NCBI GenBank assembly: GCA_033557465.1
Contig: CM066035.1
Coordinates: 898,349,309-898,413,308, forward strand
From: Ichthyophis bannanicus
Lineage: Eukaryota; Chordata; Amphibia; Gymnophiona; Ichthyophiidae
Reading direction: 5' to 3'
DNA: 64,000 nt
Part shown: positions 10,413 through 22,592 of the stretch, piece after piece
Position numbering within the stretch: the stretch's first letter is position 1
Layout of the letters: the number at the start of each line of letters is the position of its first letter
The notes under the pieces: generated by a model
The model's input: only the letters and a program-made list of their open reading frames with translations
Told to the model about the DNA's origin: nothing
Database searches by the model: none
Program-made: the position numbers and the translations under genes

Positions 10413-11634
10413 GGCAGAGCAAGTGCTTCCATTAGATGAACTAGGCAGTCATCTAGCGCCAGCCCTCCAGGGGTGCCCATTGCCTCTGCTGCCACTTTTC
10501 TCCAGGGCCTGCAGTGGCAGCATTGACTCCCGAACTACAATGCAGCGCTCTCCCAGACAGTCTTGTGCTTGCTTGCAGTTCTTCTCTATTACTATGGACC
10601 GTTTCTGCCCCTCTCCGATGCAGATTTACGGTTTGACGGTCGATTGACAAATCCAGGCATGCTCTCTTCCTTATACTTGTCCTGTTTGTCTAATGCCGTA
10701 TTCTCTCACCTTGTCAATTGATGACAGAATACGGGATTAGAGAAACGTTGGGTTTGATGCTGTATGTCAGCTTCTTCATACTTGTAAAAAATGTTGATCT
10801 ACAAATCCTACTTCTTGAAGTTGAATGTCATTGAGATGCTAAGTGATATCATTGAAAGACATGGCTTTTTAGGATCCTGGGATTTCCAGCTGATGTCACA
10901 TTTCATGGGATAGCTAGCACCACAGGTGAGACAGGGAATGACTGCAGTAAATCTCCAACAGTTATCAACAAGCTAGGCGACAAAATAACGGCCCTCAGGA
11001 CACTACATGATGCAGTTTAAGTGGGATGCATAATTTGAGAACCAGGGCCTGATTAATGGGGCATTTGCTCTTGTTTTATAGCTATGGGAATAACTGTTGC
11101 TTAACGAGCTTCTGCATTTGATTCAGAACTGAGTTTGCCAGGATGGTGGCTTTGGATCAGTTCATGAGATGTTTGTCTTAATCCAACAGATTTTCTTACT
11201 GTTACCCATCATATTTTATATAGTTCATGGAGATTGGACTTGAGGCATGGAGGTTGGGATGTACTCGGTTCCGACAGTATTTTAGAAACAGGTCTGCTAA
11301 AGATGGAGTTTTTCTAAAATATATAGAAGGACGTGTGGGAACACACATGGATGGATATACTGATGTAGTGGGAGGAGTCATTTTACAAATGTACACGTGG
11401 GAAAAATTAACGGAGGAAATCCAGCAAATTACACATGTACATGAGCCATAGGAAATACGCATGTAGATTTTTGTCACACCCAGACCACGCCTCTGACATG
11501 ACCCCTCAAAACTTTCACGTACTATGGACATCCATGTATAAATCTGACTCCTTCCAAAATGGTCATTTACACATCTATATGCCTTACTGGACACGTGTAA
11601 ATCATGAATCATTTAACATTTCTTATATACTGCC
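10413..11634. other. Non-coding stretch, no clear feature
   Basis: Short frames only. Just before 11635 there is a LINE 3'-end-like sequence (ttatatactgccttt ... aaggcagtttaca) into which the palindrome at 11635-12258 inserted. Confidence 0.4.
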
Positions 11635-12258
11635 TTTCATGATATCAATCATCAAAAATAGAATACTAGATCCCCCAATGAAAATCACCAATTTTTGTCG
11701 GGTATAAACCGCAAGGTAGAGAGGAAATTCCTCCAAACCTCACGCAGTACATACCCCTTTTTTTATTTATTTGTTATTCTTTAATTCTCAAGTATATTCA
11801 ATTGTTGTATTTAAAAACCAAAGGGAAGTCCCACTTATCTGCTCAAGCACAGCACGACGTGCACGTTTCGAAGCACTAGGCTCCTGCTTCAAGTGTATCG
11901 TTGAGGAGGTAGTGTAACCATTTCACTCTTCCAAAAACGCCTATTCAACGATACACTTGAAGCAGGAGCCTAGTGCTTCGAAACGTGCACGTCGTGCTGT
12001 GCTTGAGCAGATAAGTGGGACTTCCCTTTGGTTTTTAAATACAACAATTGAATATACTTGAGAATTAAAGAATAACAAATAAATAAAAAAAGGGGTATGT
12101 ACTGCGTGAGGTTTGGAGGAATTTCCTCTCTACCTTGCGGTTTATACCCGACAAAAATTGGTGATTTTCATTGGGGGATCTAGTATTCTATTTTTGATGA
12201 TTGACTGATTGGAATACTAAATTTTGGGAGCGTTTATTTTGGAATTTCATGATATCAA
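11635..12258. mobile_element. Palindromic insertion, 260-bp identical arms, 14-bp target duplication
   Basis: Arms 11645-11904 and 11945-12204 are reverse complements over all 260 bases by my reading, with a 40-base loop. The 596-bp insert (11649-12244) is flanked by tttcatgatatcaa at 11635-11648 and 12245-12258. The right side carries about 40 extra bases not mirrored on the left. Each arm holds a hammerhead-like fold next to the loop (right arm 11954-11996). No ORF of note. The identical arms imply a recent insertion or ongoing arm correction. It is probably a non-autonomous retroelement inserted as an inverted dimer; the class is inferred. Confidence 0.85.
11954..11996 (+). ncRNA. Degenerate hammerhead-ribozyme-like fold in palindrome arm
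   Basis: Elements occur in hammerhead order. Stem I side is cac (11954-11956), followed by a core-like uugaagca. Stem II is ggagc/gcuuc (11965-11969 with 11975-11979), then GAA (11980-11982). Stem III is acgu/acgu (11983-11986 with 11989-11992), then C at 11993, giving a GUC cleavage triplet, then stem I gug (11994-11996). The core differs from CUGANGA (C to U, and one extra C), so catalysis is doubtful. The same fold is present on the minus strand of the left arm. Confidence 0.35.
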
Positions 12259-13085
12259 GGCAGTTTACATTGAACAAACTGAATAAGGCTTTTAAAATAA
12301 CCCCCCTCTATGTGAACAAAGGTCAAGTGAAGATGAGTTGAAAGTGTATTAAACTGAGCTGCTGACCTCCAAACCACAGGTCTACAACAAGAGATTCTCA
12401 GTGGAATTCACCTGTTAGGCTTCAGTGTTAAGTGATATCAACTAGGGACTATGCAAAGGGTAGAGTGGGAACACGAGAAGACACATTAAATAAATGAGCT
12501 CAGACAACACACACTGTATGCTCTCTAGGCGACCAATTCATGGGCCATCTGCTGTTCCAGGAAGCATCATTTCTGTTTTCTCTGGATTATGTACTTGAAG
12601 TGGTTTCTTCACAACGTAAGATCTACTGGTTGAACTGAAACTCAATATGCCTGCAGGCAATCCTTGCACCGTACATGTGAGTGTATGACATTTTGATACT
12701 ACTCCCATTTTTTCATGGGGGAGAAAAGGTCTCATGGCTCACCTGCTGCTGAACTGGGAAATACCTGCTCTGCAAGTTATTACAGGCATCCTATGTCAGG
12801 CCTGGAGCAAAAGGAGAGGGGAGAATGTTGAAGAGTGCTGAGCAATGAAGAGGAAATACAAGTCGTCTTCTGTTCCTCTATGATCGGGAAACTGTGCTTT
12901 CATGTTACAATGCTGTAATAAAAGGACATCATTGAACTACAAATTAGAAACAAGCAGCCACTAAGCTGGCTTCGCAGGTTGATTGGCTTAGATGAGAACG
13001 AAAAGGAAAAGATGGCTTCAGTCTAGCGGTGAGGAATTTTTCTTTTTATTTCTTATTGGAAAACCTATATTAAGATAAAGATTTT
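12259..13085. other. Non-coding stretch, no clear feature
   Basis: No exon or recognisable element. It starts with the displaced right half of the LINE-like 3' end interrupted at 11635. Confidence 0.4.
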
Positions 13086-13491
13086 GGGGGATATTCAGTG
13101 GTGTCGCCTAGAGCTGCTGATGCGGTTAGCCGTCGCTTCTGAACACTAACCCCGGATGTTCGATGATGGGGCCCTAGCCAGCCACTGGCATCGAATATCC
13201 GATGGGGTATTGAGCCGCTGCCCGGTTAGTTTCCGCAGGTAAAGGTAGGCCAGCCTTTGCTGCACCTTACTTTAACCGCAGATCACCAACCGGGTAGTGG
13301 TTCAATATGGCCGCTGCCGAGTTAGCAATGGCTGCCACCTCTGCTCCACTCGGAAACGCCCCTGTAATGCCTCGATGCTGTGTGGCATGGGGGCATGTCG
13401 TGGCAACACCATGGATATCAGGCGGCACTAATAATATCCCACTAATCCACATTTACACGGTTTGCAGGTAAATGCCTTGGAATATCCCCCC
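13086..13491. mobile_element. MITE with gggggatattc termini
   Basis: The ends gggggatattcagtgg and ccttggaatatccccc form an inverted repeat. Internal sequence (atccgatg, cggttagt, gaccaaccggg-like blocks) resembles the MITE at 946-1445, so the two are probably related subfamilies. No coding capacity. Confidence 0.5.
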
Positions 13492-14690
13492 CCCCCTTTG
13501 TTTTCAACTTCACCCTACACACACAGGCATAGAGAGATGGGGTGTGGACTGGAAAGACCATAAAGGAGTCTTTTTTCACCCATAGATCCTCTAATGTTTT
13601 CTCATCTGTTACCCTGTCAGACCCCCATCTACATCCTCATGTCTCTCCATCTGTCCTTTATAACTCTCTTTTCTCTATCACCTCTTGAGTTCTGTCTCTC
13701 CTCTCCAGTTAATCTCAGCCGTCCTCCACTGATCCCTCCCACATCTTCCTCTGTTGCCTTTCTCTTCCCACCACCTCTCTTCATGTCCCCCCCCCCCCCC
13801 ACCGTCTCCCCCAGGGTCAGTATTAGACATGTGGAGGGTAATTTCAGAAGAACGGCACAGACTAAGTGCATTTCTGCATGTGCACACAGGCCGTATTTAA
13901 TAAAGTAAAGCACATGCGGATGGACGCATTGGAATCCAGGTGCAGCCACTTATATCCGCTCTAGGGAAGGCATAACTTGGGGCACCTAGACTGACACAAT
14001 GATGTGCACTTATAACTTACATACACCTGATGTGGCCTCACCTACACTCCAACTAAGGACTGCTTCTGCACACATATACAGAATGGCGACCGGTCGACAC
14101 GCATGTAGAGGTGTTCATTCATGCATGTGAGTCCATGAAAATAGAGACTTATGTGCATACCTTTTGGCATGCCTCTTCTAAGATCAGCCTGAAAGAGTGG
14201 GTTCACATAGAGCCAGATGCCCTGAAACTCTGCCCCAGTGACATACTCTACTTCACAGGAGCCCTTTGTGCTGGGGCCCTGGGAAGGTGGCCTGTTGTTC
14301 CTTTTCTAAAAACAGCCTAGATCCCCACCATGTTCCTGTTCTCTTACTCTCCTCTAGTCTTCTTCCTCTAATTTCTCCCATGTTTCTATCTCTACTACCC
14401 TCCCCCCTCCCATATTTTTTTGTTATCTCTACCATTGCTCTCTTCTCCTCCCTCTCCCTCAGGATTGACCTTCCCCAATTTTGGGGAACGATGGTGCAGC
14501 ATCAGCTTAGTAGAACAGAGGACTTTCAAGCTGAGCGTGTCACAGAGCCCTTGAGCACATGCATATGTTTAAAGTTCTGCCCTCCTCCGACAGGAAGTTG
14601 CATCAGAGGGGGCAGGATGCAGAAGGCATTTGAGTGTTCACATGTTCTCTAAGGTCCTGTGCTGTGCTTGCGCCTTTTAAGTACTCAATG
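13492..14690. other. Non-coding stretch with pyrimidine-rich runs
   Basis: T/C-rich low-complexity segments (13600-13800, 14330-14460) and a C-run near 13790. No exon or mobile-element end recognised. Confidence 0.4.
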
Positions 14691-14699
14691 GTGGTGGCA

Positions 14700-15300
14700 A
14701 CAGCAGACGAAGGAGGAAGCAAGCGCAGTAAAGGCAAGGGAAAGAAAAAAGGGGCAGGGTAGAGAAAGGAAGGGGGAGATGCTGGATATGGGGGTTGAGA
14801 TGGGGGGAAAGAGAAAGGGAAATGCCCGACACTTTTGGAAGCAGGTAGGGATGGGAAGGGAAAATGTTAGGTACTTTGAGGGGGAAGGTAGGGAAGGGGA
14901 TATGTTGGACATGAAGAGAGATGCTGGACTATGGTGGGGTAGAGCAGGCCGGGTGGCCATGGAGTACGGAGAAGGGAAAATGCTGACTACAGGGGGAGGT
15001 GGGAAAGAGAAGGGGAAATGCTGGGCACAGGGCATTAGGGGGATATGGAGAGACAGTGAGAGGATGGGGTAGAGGACAGAAAGAGATGGGAAATAGAAGG
15101 ACTGGGATGAGGAGATGGAAAGTAGTAGGTAGATGCAGTATGAAAAGGGAGATAGAGAACCGAATGGTGAGGAGGGGTGAAAAATAAATGGAAGAAGGCT
15201 AAAAGTGAAAGATCAATGTCAGAGAAAGACGTAGGGGAGGAAGCGAAGACAGGAGGAGAGAAAAGAAATGGCAAATGGATGTGACCCTGGGAACAGAGAT
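14700..15300. repeat. Purine-rich degenerate tandem repeat
   Basis: The plus strand is almost wholly G/A with recurring gggaaatgctgga-, gagatgctggata- and aatgctgactac-like phrases about 40-75 bases apart. Frames on both strands are compositional artefacts. Confidence 0.6.
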
Positions 15301-16167
15301 AAGAGAAGACAGAGGAAAGCAGAAACCAGAGACTGAAAATACAGAATTAGTAAAATAAAATGGCTAAATAACAAAGGTAGAAAATAGGATTTTATTTTCA
15401 AGTAGTGATCTGAATATGTCCGTTTCTGGAATTTACATTTGCTATCTTTATTTTGCTTACTACAGGGGGAATTGCATCACCATTTCTATTTCTCCAATGC
15501 CGCACCGCATGCAGAGTGTGGCTTGGTGTTTCAGTTTAATTTTTATCTACATAGTTCTATTTTTAGTTTGTGATCATTTATTCTGTGCTTTCTAAGGGTC
15601 TGTCTGTGCTCAGACCAGGTATTCTGTTAGCGAGGAATTTCTATGTAGGCTTTTTCAAACTTCCCAATAAGTGAATTAATGTTCTGAAGCAGAGGATTCC
15701 TACTTTTTTGATTGCATGGACCTCTTATCAACTCCCAAGCAGTTCAGAGACCCACAGTTCATCCCCATCATTCTTCCTGGACCCCTTTCTCTCAACATCA
15801 AACGGGTTTCTATATAAGGATCTGTAGCAATCTGGCTTGTTCATTTCTCCTGGTAGATGTAGGATTTTTCTAGGGGGACTGTGGCGGGGGGGGGGGGGAG
15901 AGGAAGCCCCTGATGCCTTTAAACCACTGGCAGGTGGGGGATCAGACTGCTGGGCCATCAGCTAGTTTCTGCCCTGTGGTGGCTGCCAGCGGGCCGAGTG
16001 TGTGGCGCCGGCACTGCAAATGCATGCCATGTTGCCACCCGCTCGGCTCCTTCAGTTGATCCAAACCAGTTTCTGATCGGATCGAATCCTGCCCTGGTGC
16101 AGCCCTTGTCTTCCTTGCTTTGGGAGATAGTGCTGTTATGGAATTTCTTTTTTTTTCAGTGCCATCA
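15301..16167. other. Non-coding stretch, no clear feature
   Basis: Contains a G-run near 15885 and MITE-like fragments, but no boundaries that I can define. Confidence 0.35.
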
Positions 16168-17090
16168 AGTCCATAAGAACATATGAAATGTCATATTGGG
16201 TTAGACCAAGGTCCATCAAGTCCAGTATCCTGTTTCCAACAGTGGCGAATCCAGGCAGTTTTCCAAAAAGACACACAGGTTCCAAAATCCTTGTATTGGG
16301 GCAAGCAGTGGATATCCCGGGTCCTCTTTAATAATGGTTTATGGACCTTTCCTCCAAGAATATGACCAAACCTTTTCTAAACCCAGCTACACTAACAGCT
16401 TTTACTACATCCTCCGGTAACGAATTCCAGAGTTTGATTACACGTTGAGTGGAAAAATATTTTCTCTTTCTAGTCTTTAACGGATTACACTGTAGCTTCA
16501 TTGCATGTACCCTAGTCTTTCCACTTTTTGATGGCATAAACAATCAACCTATGCTTACCCGTTCCACTCCATTCATTAATTTATAAACCTTTATCATATC
16601 TCCCCTCAGCCGTCTCTTTTGCAGGTTGAAGAGCCCTAATCTTTTAAGCCTCTCCTCATTGGGGTATCCTTCCATCCTCTTTACCATTTTGGTGGCTCTT
16701 CTCTGTACCTTTTTTAATTCTGCCATATCCTTTTTAAGATACGGTGACCAGAACTGCACACAATTTTCAAGCTGCGGTCGCACCACGGAACAGTACAGAG
16801 GCATTATAATATCCTTTGTTTTATTCTCCATTCCTGTCCTTATGATACCCAGCATTCTATTTGCCTTCTTGGCCTCCGGTGCACACTGGATGGAGGGATT
16901 CAGCGTGTTATCCACAATGATGCCTAAATCGTTTTCTTGGGTGGTGGTTCCTAATATCGTAGTTTGGGTTGTTCTTTCCTAGGTGCATAACTTTGCACTT
17001 GTCTGCATTTTTCAGTCCTCTTGGGTTTTAACAATTTTGTGTCATCTGCAAATTTGATTACCTCACTTGTTATTCCCGGATTGCCATGTG
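16168..17090 (-). mobile_element. CR1 LINE 3' part, minus strand
   Basis: The minus strand carries the CR1 C-terminal protein signature (L-E-N-C-V-Q-F-W-S-P, then L-K-x-V-Q-R-R-A-T-K-M, then E-E-R-L-K-R-L-G-L-F-N-L, then R-G-D-M-I-K-V-Y-K). It ends with the usual CR1 tail, read antisense as gggttagaccaaggtccatc. The stretch 16985-17090 reads antisense to the RT K-F-A-D-D region. Stops and shifts show it is inactive. Confidence 0.85.
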
Positions 17091-17092
17091 TT

Positions 17093-17190
17093 TACTTCTG
17101 AGGTGATGGAAGGAAAAGTGACTTATCCAAGGTCTGCCAGTGAGAATTGAACCTACAGTGCTCCAACCACTAGGCTACTCCTCCGCTTAC
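17093..17190 (-). mobile_element. tRNA-derived SINE, minus strand
   Basis: On the minus strand, a box A-like tagcctagtgg is followed about 25 bases later by a box B-like ggttcaattct. A tail then resembles a shared SINE core (gacttatccaagg on the plus strand). It shares its head with the SINE at 57781. It is not a tRNA gene, as no cloverleaf can be closed. Confidence 0.65.
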
Positions 17191-17464
17191 CATGGAATGG
17201 TAGATTTGCTTTATAAGTCCTGTGCTGTGGTTCTCACTTTTTCATTTTGTTTCCTGTGTGGAGTCAACAATGGGGTGTTTGGTGGGGAGGGGACTAGCAC
17301 CTAATTAACGCCACGCATATTTAAATGTTGTTTAATCAGCTACACATAATGGTCTGGTATGCAAATCATTGCTATGCCCAATGTAGAGGCAGGCGTAGAG
17401 GATTTCACAACCAGCCATAGCGCCAAAATATTTCTGCAGGGTCAGAGGTAACTTAAACCTCTAA

Positions 17465-18455
17465 CTTGTGCCCCCAACAGTATTTTGATGGCACTGGGTG
17501 CTTTTCCCAGTACCTAGATCTTCTCCTCAAATGATCAGGCATTGGGAAAAGACCCTGACGCCATCAAAACACTGTCGGGGGCTGGTACCTAACAAAAGAG
17601 AATCCCTGGTAGCCCAGCGGTCCCATTCACCCCCCCTCCCGACAATATTTTGATGGCATTCGGGATGATTGCAGCTTTGGAAAAGCCCCCAATGCCATCA
17701 AAACACTGTCAGGGGCTGGTGCCCTTACAGAAAGTAAGTACCTGGTGGTCCACTGGCCCCTGTACCCCCCACTGCCACCCCAAAGTAAAAATAAATAAAT
17801 AAATAAAAAGAGCTAAAATCACCTGGTGGTCTAGCGGCCCATAAATCCAACCCCCACCCCGGTATGTTAAAATAGGCGGGAGCGCTGCTTACGTGCTCCT
17901 GCTCTGAGCCTGCCATCTTGAAAAATGGCAGCACCTGATCCCGCGCGGTGCATCCTGGGATGCACTGGGCGGGGTTAGACTGCCATATAAGGCGTAGTCT
18001 ACTTTATATGGCAGTCTGACCTCATCCAGTGCATCCCAGAATGCACTGTGCGGGGCCAGGCATCGCCATTTTACTTGGAGGTGGGGGTGGGGGGTACAGG
18101 GACTGCTAGAGCACCAGGTTATATTCTTTTAGTGGGGGGTGGGGGTACAGAGGCCACTAGACCACCAGGTGATTTTTATTTTACTTTATTTTACTTGGTG
18201 GGGGGTACAGGGGCCACTAGACCACCAGGTTATATTCTTTAAGTGGGAAGTGGAGGGTACAGGGGCCGCTAGACCACCAGGTGATTTTATTTTATTTTAT
18301 TTTGAGGTGGGGGTGGGGGTACCAGGGCCACTAGACCACCAGGTACTTACTTTCTGTCGGGGCACCGGCCCCCAACAGTGTTTTGATGGCATTGGGTGTT
18401 TTGCAGATTCCGCAATCATCCCCGATGCCATCAAAATACTGTTGGGGCTGATATG
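17465..18455. mobile_element. Large imperfect fold-back element
   Basis: Arms of about 500 bp meet at a short loop near 17990-18004 (ttagactgccatata / tatatggcagtctga). The outer parts share cccaacagtattttgatggca. Between them, phrases such as accaccaggt and ggggccactaga recur three to four times per arm, so the arms also contain internal tandem units. Arms are diverged by substitutions and indels, so this is older than the 11635 palindrome. No coding capacity; family not recognised. Confidence 0.7.
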
Positions 18456-19320
18456 CAAATTAATCACACGGTGCCCGGAGAGCATGCCAAACTAGCGCGG
18501 ACTTCTTGTGTGCATGTGTTTGGCTTGCTCTCCCAGTTTAACACTGCGATGGCTTATTTGCATACTCACGGTTACTGCAGAGTTCATTTGCATACCCTAT
18601 CCTTCCTGCATTGCGTTGTCGGGAACGTAAAAAGTTGATCCAGCACGGGTCTAGTACCAGCTTTCTGCATCGACCTGTAAGAGCAGTAGAGCAAAAAATT
18701 GGAATAAACTGGAATAATAAATAAACCATGATCACTGTATATCTAGGTGGTCTTTCATGGCAATCTCATTCCCAAATCCCTTTGTAAAGGCTTCGAACCA
18801 AATGCAGGGCTCTTGTCACATTACAAAACATAACTATGTAAAGGCTGATGATCCAATTCATTTCAAGTTATGCCAGAAAGAGAAAATTGTGAAGCCGTAT
18901 CAGGAATAGGACTTACACCACTACCAACGTTGAACCTCAGATTCTTCTAGAAGAATCCCTGTGTACGAGGGACTTCAAAATCACTTTGTATTTCTCCAAA
19001 AGATCTTTTACCTGAAGATTTACCAAACAGGAACATCTTGCAGAGAAGGATACTAGCAAGAAGGCAACATCTCTTTTCTGTGCACATGGAAACCTATTGG
19101 AATATTAAAGGATAAGACTTCAGGGTGATCCATTGATAGGATTATAAGTGAGGTCCAGGGCTAGTTAGACAGGAATTGTTAAGTCCTGGCTAAGCCGTTC
19201 TTCCAGTAACATGTATGTACGTTAAGAAAAAAATTTAATTCATCTTGCATCATTTCCAAGTCTTTGTAGATGGCATGGAATATATGTCCAAAAGTGAACT
19301 GACACACACAGACTGTAAAT
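18456..19320. other. Non-coding stretch, no clear feature
   Basis: No exon or mobile-element boundary recognised. Confidence 0.4.
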
Positions 19321-20012
19321 TTTTTTTTTACATTTAATTTTCCATTTTTCGATACCAGTTTATCTAGAAATCAAAGCAGTTTATAAATAACAATATTTAC
19401 ATATATTGTGCTACATTGAACTTTTAACCATAGGTTCGTAAGGATTATATTGTGTGCATATGTCTGTAACTAAATTGACAGTGCTGGGTAAATGTAAACG
19501 TATAAACAGTGTATAACGTATGCAGTGCTTGAAACTTTGACTTATTGGGGCAATGATAAGGTAAAATCCCAGGTGATTACATTGTGGTAGGGTAGGTGTT
19601 TAATTCTTGTTTCTTTCGGAGTTTGAGGAATAGTTGAGTCTTTAGCTCTCTACGGAATGTTGCGAGCATGATGATACTTCGTAATTTTTCAGGAAGTGCT
19701 TTCCAAAGGTCCAGTACATAAAGCGAAAAAGCTCTGCTGTGAGTAGTTTGATCGCTCTTTATTATTTCAGATGGTAAGGCTAACTTGTTTTGTGTACAAC
19801 TTCTTCTGGTTTTGCTGCTTGGTCTCTCATGTAAAATGGATTTTAGGTAAACTGATGATAAATTGTGTGTGATTTTGAATACGCTTAGTTGGGCCTTGTG
19901 TTTGATGCAACTTGTTAGTGGTAGCCAATGTAGTTGTTGCAGTATTACGGTAATGTGGTCAGTTTTTGATGCTCTAGAAATAATGCAGGCAGCTGTGTGC
20001 TGTGCCATTTGC
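19321..20012 (-). mobile_element. L2-clade LINE 3' fragment, minus strand
   Basis: The minus strand encodes the C-terminal L2 protein end: a Q-L-x-M-A-Q-H-T-A-A-C-I-I-S motif, the H-x-x-x-L-x-x-L-H-W-L-P-L motif and a terminal F-R-R-E-L-K-T-Q-L-F. An AT-rich 3' UTR follows down to a T-run near 19321. The fragment stops abruptly at about 20012, where another LINE 5' end begins. Confidence 0.75.
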
Positions 20013-20336
20013 AGTTGATACAGGACATATTTGCAGGCCAATCAGGCCCATCCAAGCCCCGGAGCTCCTCCATTTAAACCAGCAGCGCATCCAGCCACGG
20101 GAAGGAGCTGCTTCAGCCATCGGCAGCCTGATTGGCATCGGGGAGATGAGCAGGAAGGAGAGCCCCTCCCTTATCACCTCCATAAGGCCAATCAGGCCCA
20201 TCGAAGCCCCGGAGCTCCTCCATTTAAATCAGCCATGCCTCCAGGTGCACTCGCGCCTGGCGGGCCCATGCCTTGGGCATGGCCCTTAGGTAGGGACCGG
20301 AAAACAACAAGTTACAGCTTTAATATCTGTGCTGGC
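20013..20336 (+). promoter_or_regulatory. Tandem 5' promoter-like repeats of a plus-strand LINE (inferred)
   Basis: Two units 150 bp apart share ccaatcaggcccatc at 20038 and 20188, followed by aagccccggagctcctccat and a TATA-like ttaaa. A CCAAT-like box, a GC-rich body and a TTTAAA repeated in tandem resemble monomers of LINE 5' UTRs. The block is followed, after the hAT insertion 20337-22584, by a LINE endonuclease-coding region in the same orientation, which is why I assign it to that LINE. Confidence 0.4.
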
Positions 20337-22592
20337 TAGGGTTGCCAACTTTTTCACCGAGAAAAACCCGACACCTATGGCTCGCCATGCCCCACCCATT
20401 CTCCGCCCCTAGTTCCACCTCTGCCCCGCCCCCAGTCCCACCCATGCTGCAACCCAGCCCCACCCACAGAAATTACCGAGGATAAGTGTAGGCTAACTCC
20501 CTTGGTCAGATAATAATTAAAGTGGGAACCCCAAAAGCCAAACATGACATGTACAACACTGGAGAAATAAAACTATAAAGTAATTTCCTCTTGCACTAAA
20601 CAAAAACGCAAAGATGTTAGCAATACACACTTCCCAGACCAGACATATTCCAGTTAATAAATTCAAAATAAAAAGTATTTTTCTACCTTCTGTTTGGGCA
20701 TTTTATTTTTCAGTTGCAATTGCTACAGTCACTTTCTTCTGGTTTCTTCGTGTCTTCTGCGAGCTATCCATTTGTCCTTTCTTCTCTTTTAGATGTTTTC
20801 CATTCTCTCTCTATATCTGCTTTAACATACTGATTGTTTCACTTTTGCTCTTTCCCCCATTTCTTTCCTTATTCCTTTATCATCCACTCAAATTTCACCT
20901 TTCCATTCTCAATCCTCTCTTACTCTCCCAATACCCGGCCCATCGTAGACTTTTCTTCCACACAAAATATCTTTTCCCCTCTCCATTCTCATTCCCCATC
21001 CCCATCCCCTTCTAGTCCTCCCCCAAAATCAGCTCCCTTATAGTTCTAGACCCACCCAGCATCCACTCCCTTCTAGTCCCATTCTCCCATGCCCCCACAT
21101 CAGCCCATTTCCAGTCCTATTGTAGCCCATCACCCATTTGCAGTCCAAGCTCCCCCCATCAGCCCATTTCTAGTCCTATTCCAGCTCCTCATCAGCCCAT
21201 TTCCAGTCCTAGCCCCACAGATGCTCTTTTCCAGTTCCATTCCAGCCCATCAGCCAATTTCCACTCCAAGCTCCCCCATCAGCCAATTTCCAATCCTAGC
21301 TCCCTCGTCAGCCCACTTCCAGTCCTATTCCAGCCCCCATCAGCCCTTTTCCAGTCCTATTCCAGCTCTTCATCAGCCCATTTCTAATGCTCGCCCTCCC
21401 ATCACAGGCCATTTCCAGTCCTAGCCCCCACATCACAGCCTCTTTCCAGTCCTAGGCCCCCCCCCTCACCATCACAGCCTATTTCCAGTCCTCTGCCCCA
21501 AACCATCACAGCCCATTTGCAGTCCTAGTCCCCCCCACCACCATCACAGCCCATTTGCAGTCCTAGCCCCCCATCACAGCCCATTTCTAGTCCAAGTCCC
21601 CCCCAACCATCACAGACCATTTGCAGTCCTAGCCCCCCTAATCACAGCCTATTTCCAGTCCAGGTTCCCCCTCCCCCCACCATAGCCCAATTCCAGTCCA
21701 GGCCCCCCCATAGCCCAATTCCATTGCAGCCCCCCCCCCCTTAGCCCATTTCCAGTCCAGGACCCCTCCCATAGACCAATTCCAGTCCAGGTTTCCCCCC
21801 ATAGCCTATTTCCAGTCCAGCCCCCCCCCCAAAACCCAATTCCATTGCAGCCACCCCCATATCCCATTTCCAGTCCAGGTCCCCTCCCATAGCCCAATTC
21901 CAGTCCAGGCCCCCCCCCATAGCCCATTTCAAATCCTGTTTTCCCCCCCCCATAGCCTATTTCCAGTCTAGGTCGCCCCCCCATAACCTTTTTCCAGTCC
22001 AGGTTCACCCCCTCCCATAGCCCAATTCCAGTCTAGGTTCCCTCCCCATAGCCCATTTCCAGTCCAGGTACACCCCCCCCCCCCCATAGCCCAATTCCAG
22101 TCCAGTCCCCCCCCCAAATAGCCTATTTCCAGTCCCGGTACACCCCATCACAGCCCTTGGCCCCCCCTCCCCCCCAACAAAGCCCATTTGTAGTCCTCGC
22201 CTCCCCCCCCCCCCCCCGAGCAGCCCTGCGGCTGTCTGAGGTGCTTCAGAGGGAGCCGGGGAAGCCCCGGCTCCCTCTGCAATGCCCTTTAACCTTTCCC
22301 AGCATTCGCGGCTTCACAGAAACAACCGCTATGTGAAGGAAAAGGATCTTCACGCTGGCAGTTGTAAGAGGGAGCTGGGGCCTCGCACGGGCTTCCCTGG
22401 CTCTCTCCCCCGCGGACTTCAGGAGTCGGGAGAAATGCCGGTTTTTTGCTCTGGCCGCTCCCAATCTTGCGGCCAGAGCAAAAAACCAGCTTTTCAAGAG
22501 CCAGTTTTACATCTCTGCTGGCAGCTGGCCTGGCCATGGAAAAACTGGCCAGGCCGGCTGAATACCGGCCAGTTGGCAACCCTAGTGCAGGC
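20329..22592. mobile_element. Non-autonomous hAT transposon, copy 2 (2248 bp)
   Basis: The element spans 20337-22584 with the same TAGGGTTGCC / GGCAACCCTA ends as copy 1. It is flanked by gtgctggc (20329-20336) and gtgcaggc (22585-22592), an 8-bp duplication with one mismatch. Internal order matches copy 1: AT-rich part, C-rich minisatellite (about 21080-22200), GC-rich hairpins. The left arm of the palindrome present in copy 1 is largely missing. It interrupts the 5' region of a plus-strand LINE. Confidence 0.85.
21080..22200. repeat. Pyrimidine-rich minisatellite inside hAT copy 2
   Basis: Units built on catagcccatttccagtcc and C-runs. Array length and unit order differ from copy 1, as expected for independent expansion and contraction. 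Confidence 0.85.

Noticed and set aside
14659..15072. Frames in the purine-rich tract on both strands
   Set aside because: Low-complexity G/A sequence gives long frames by chance; no domain or codon bias is visible.
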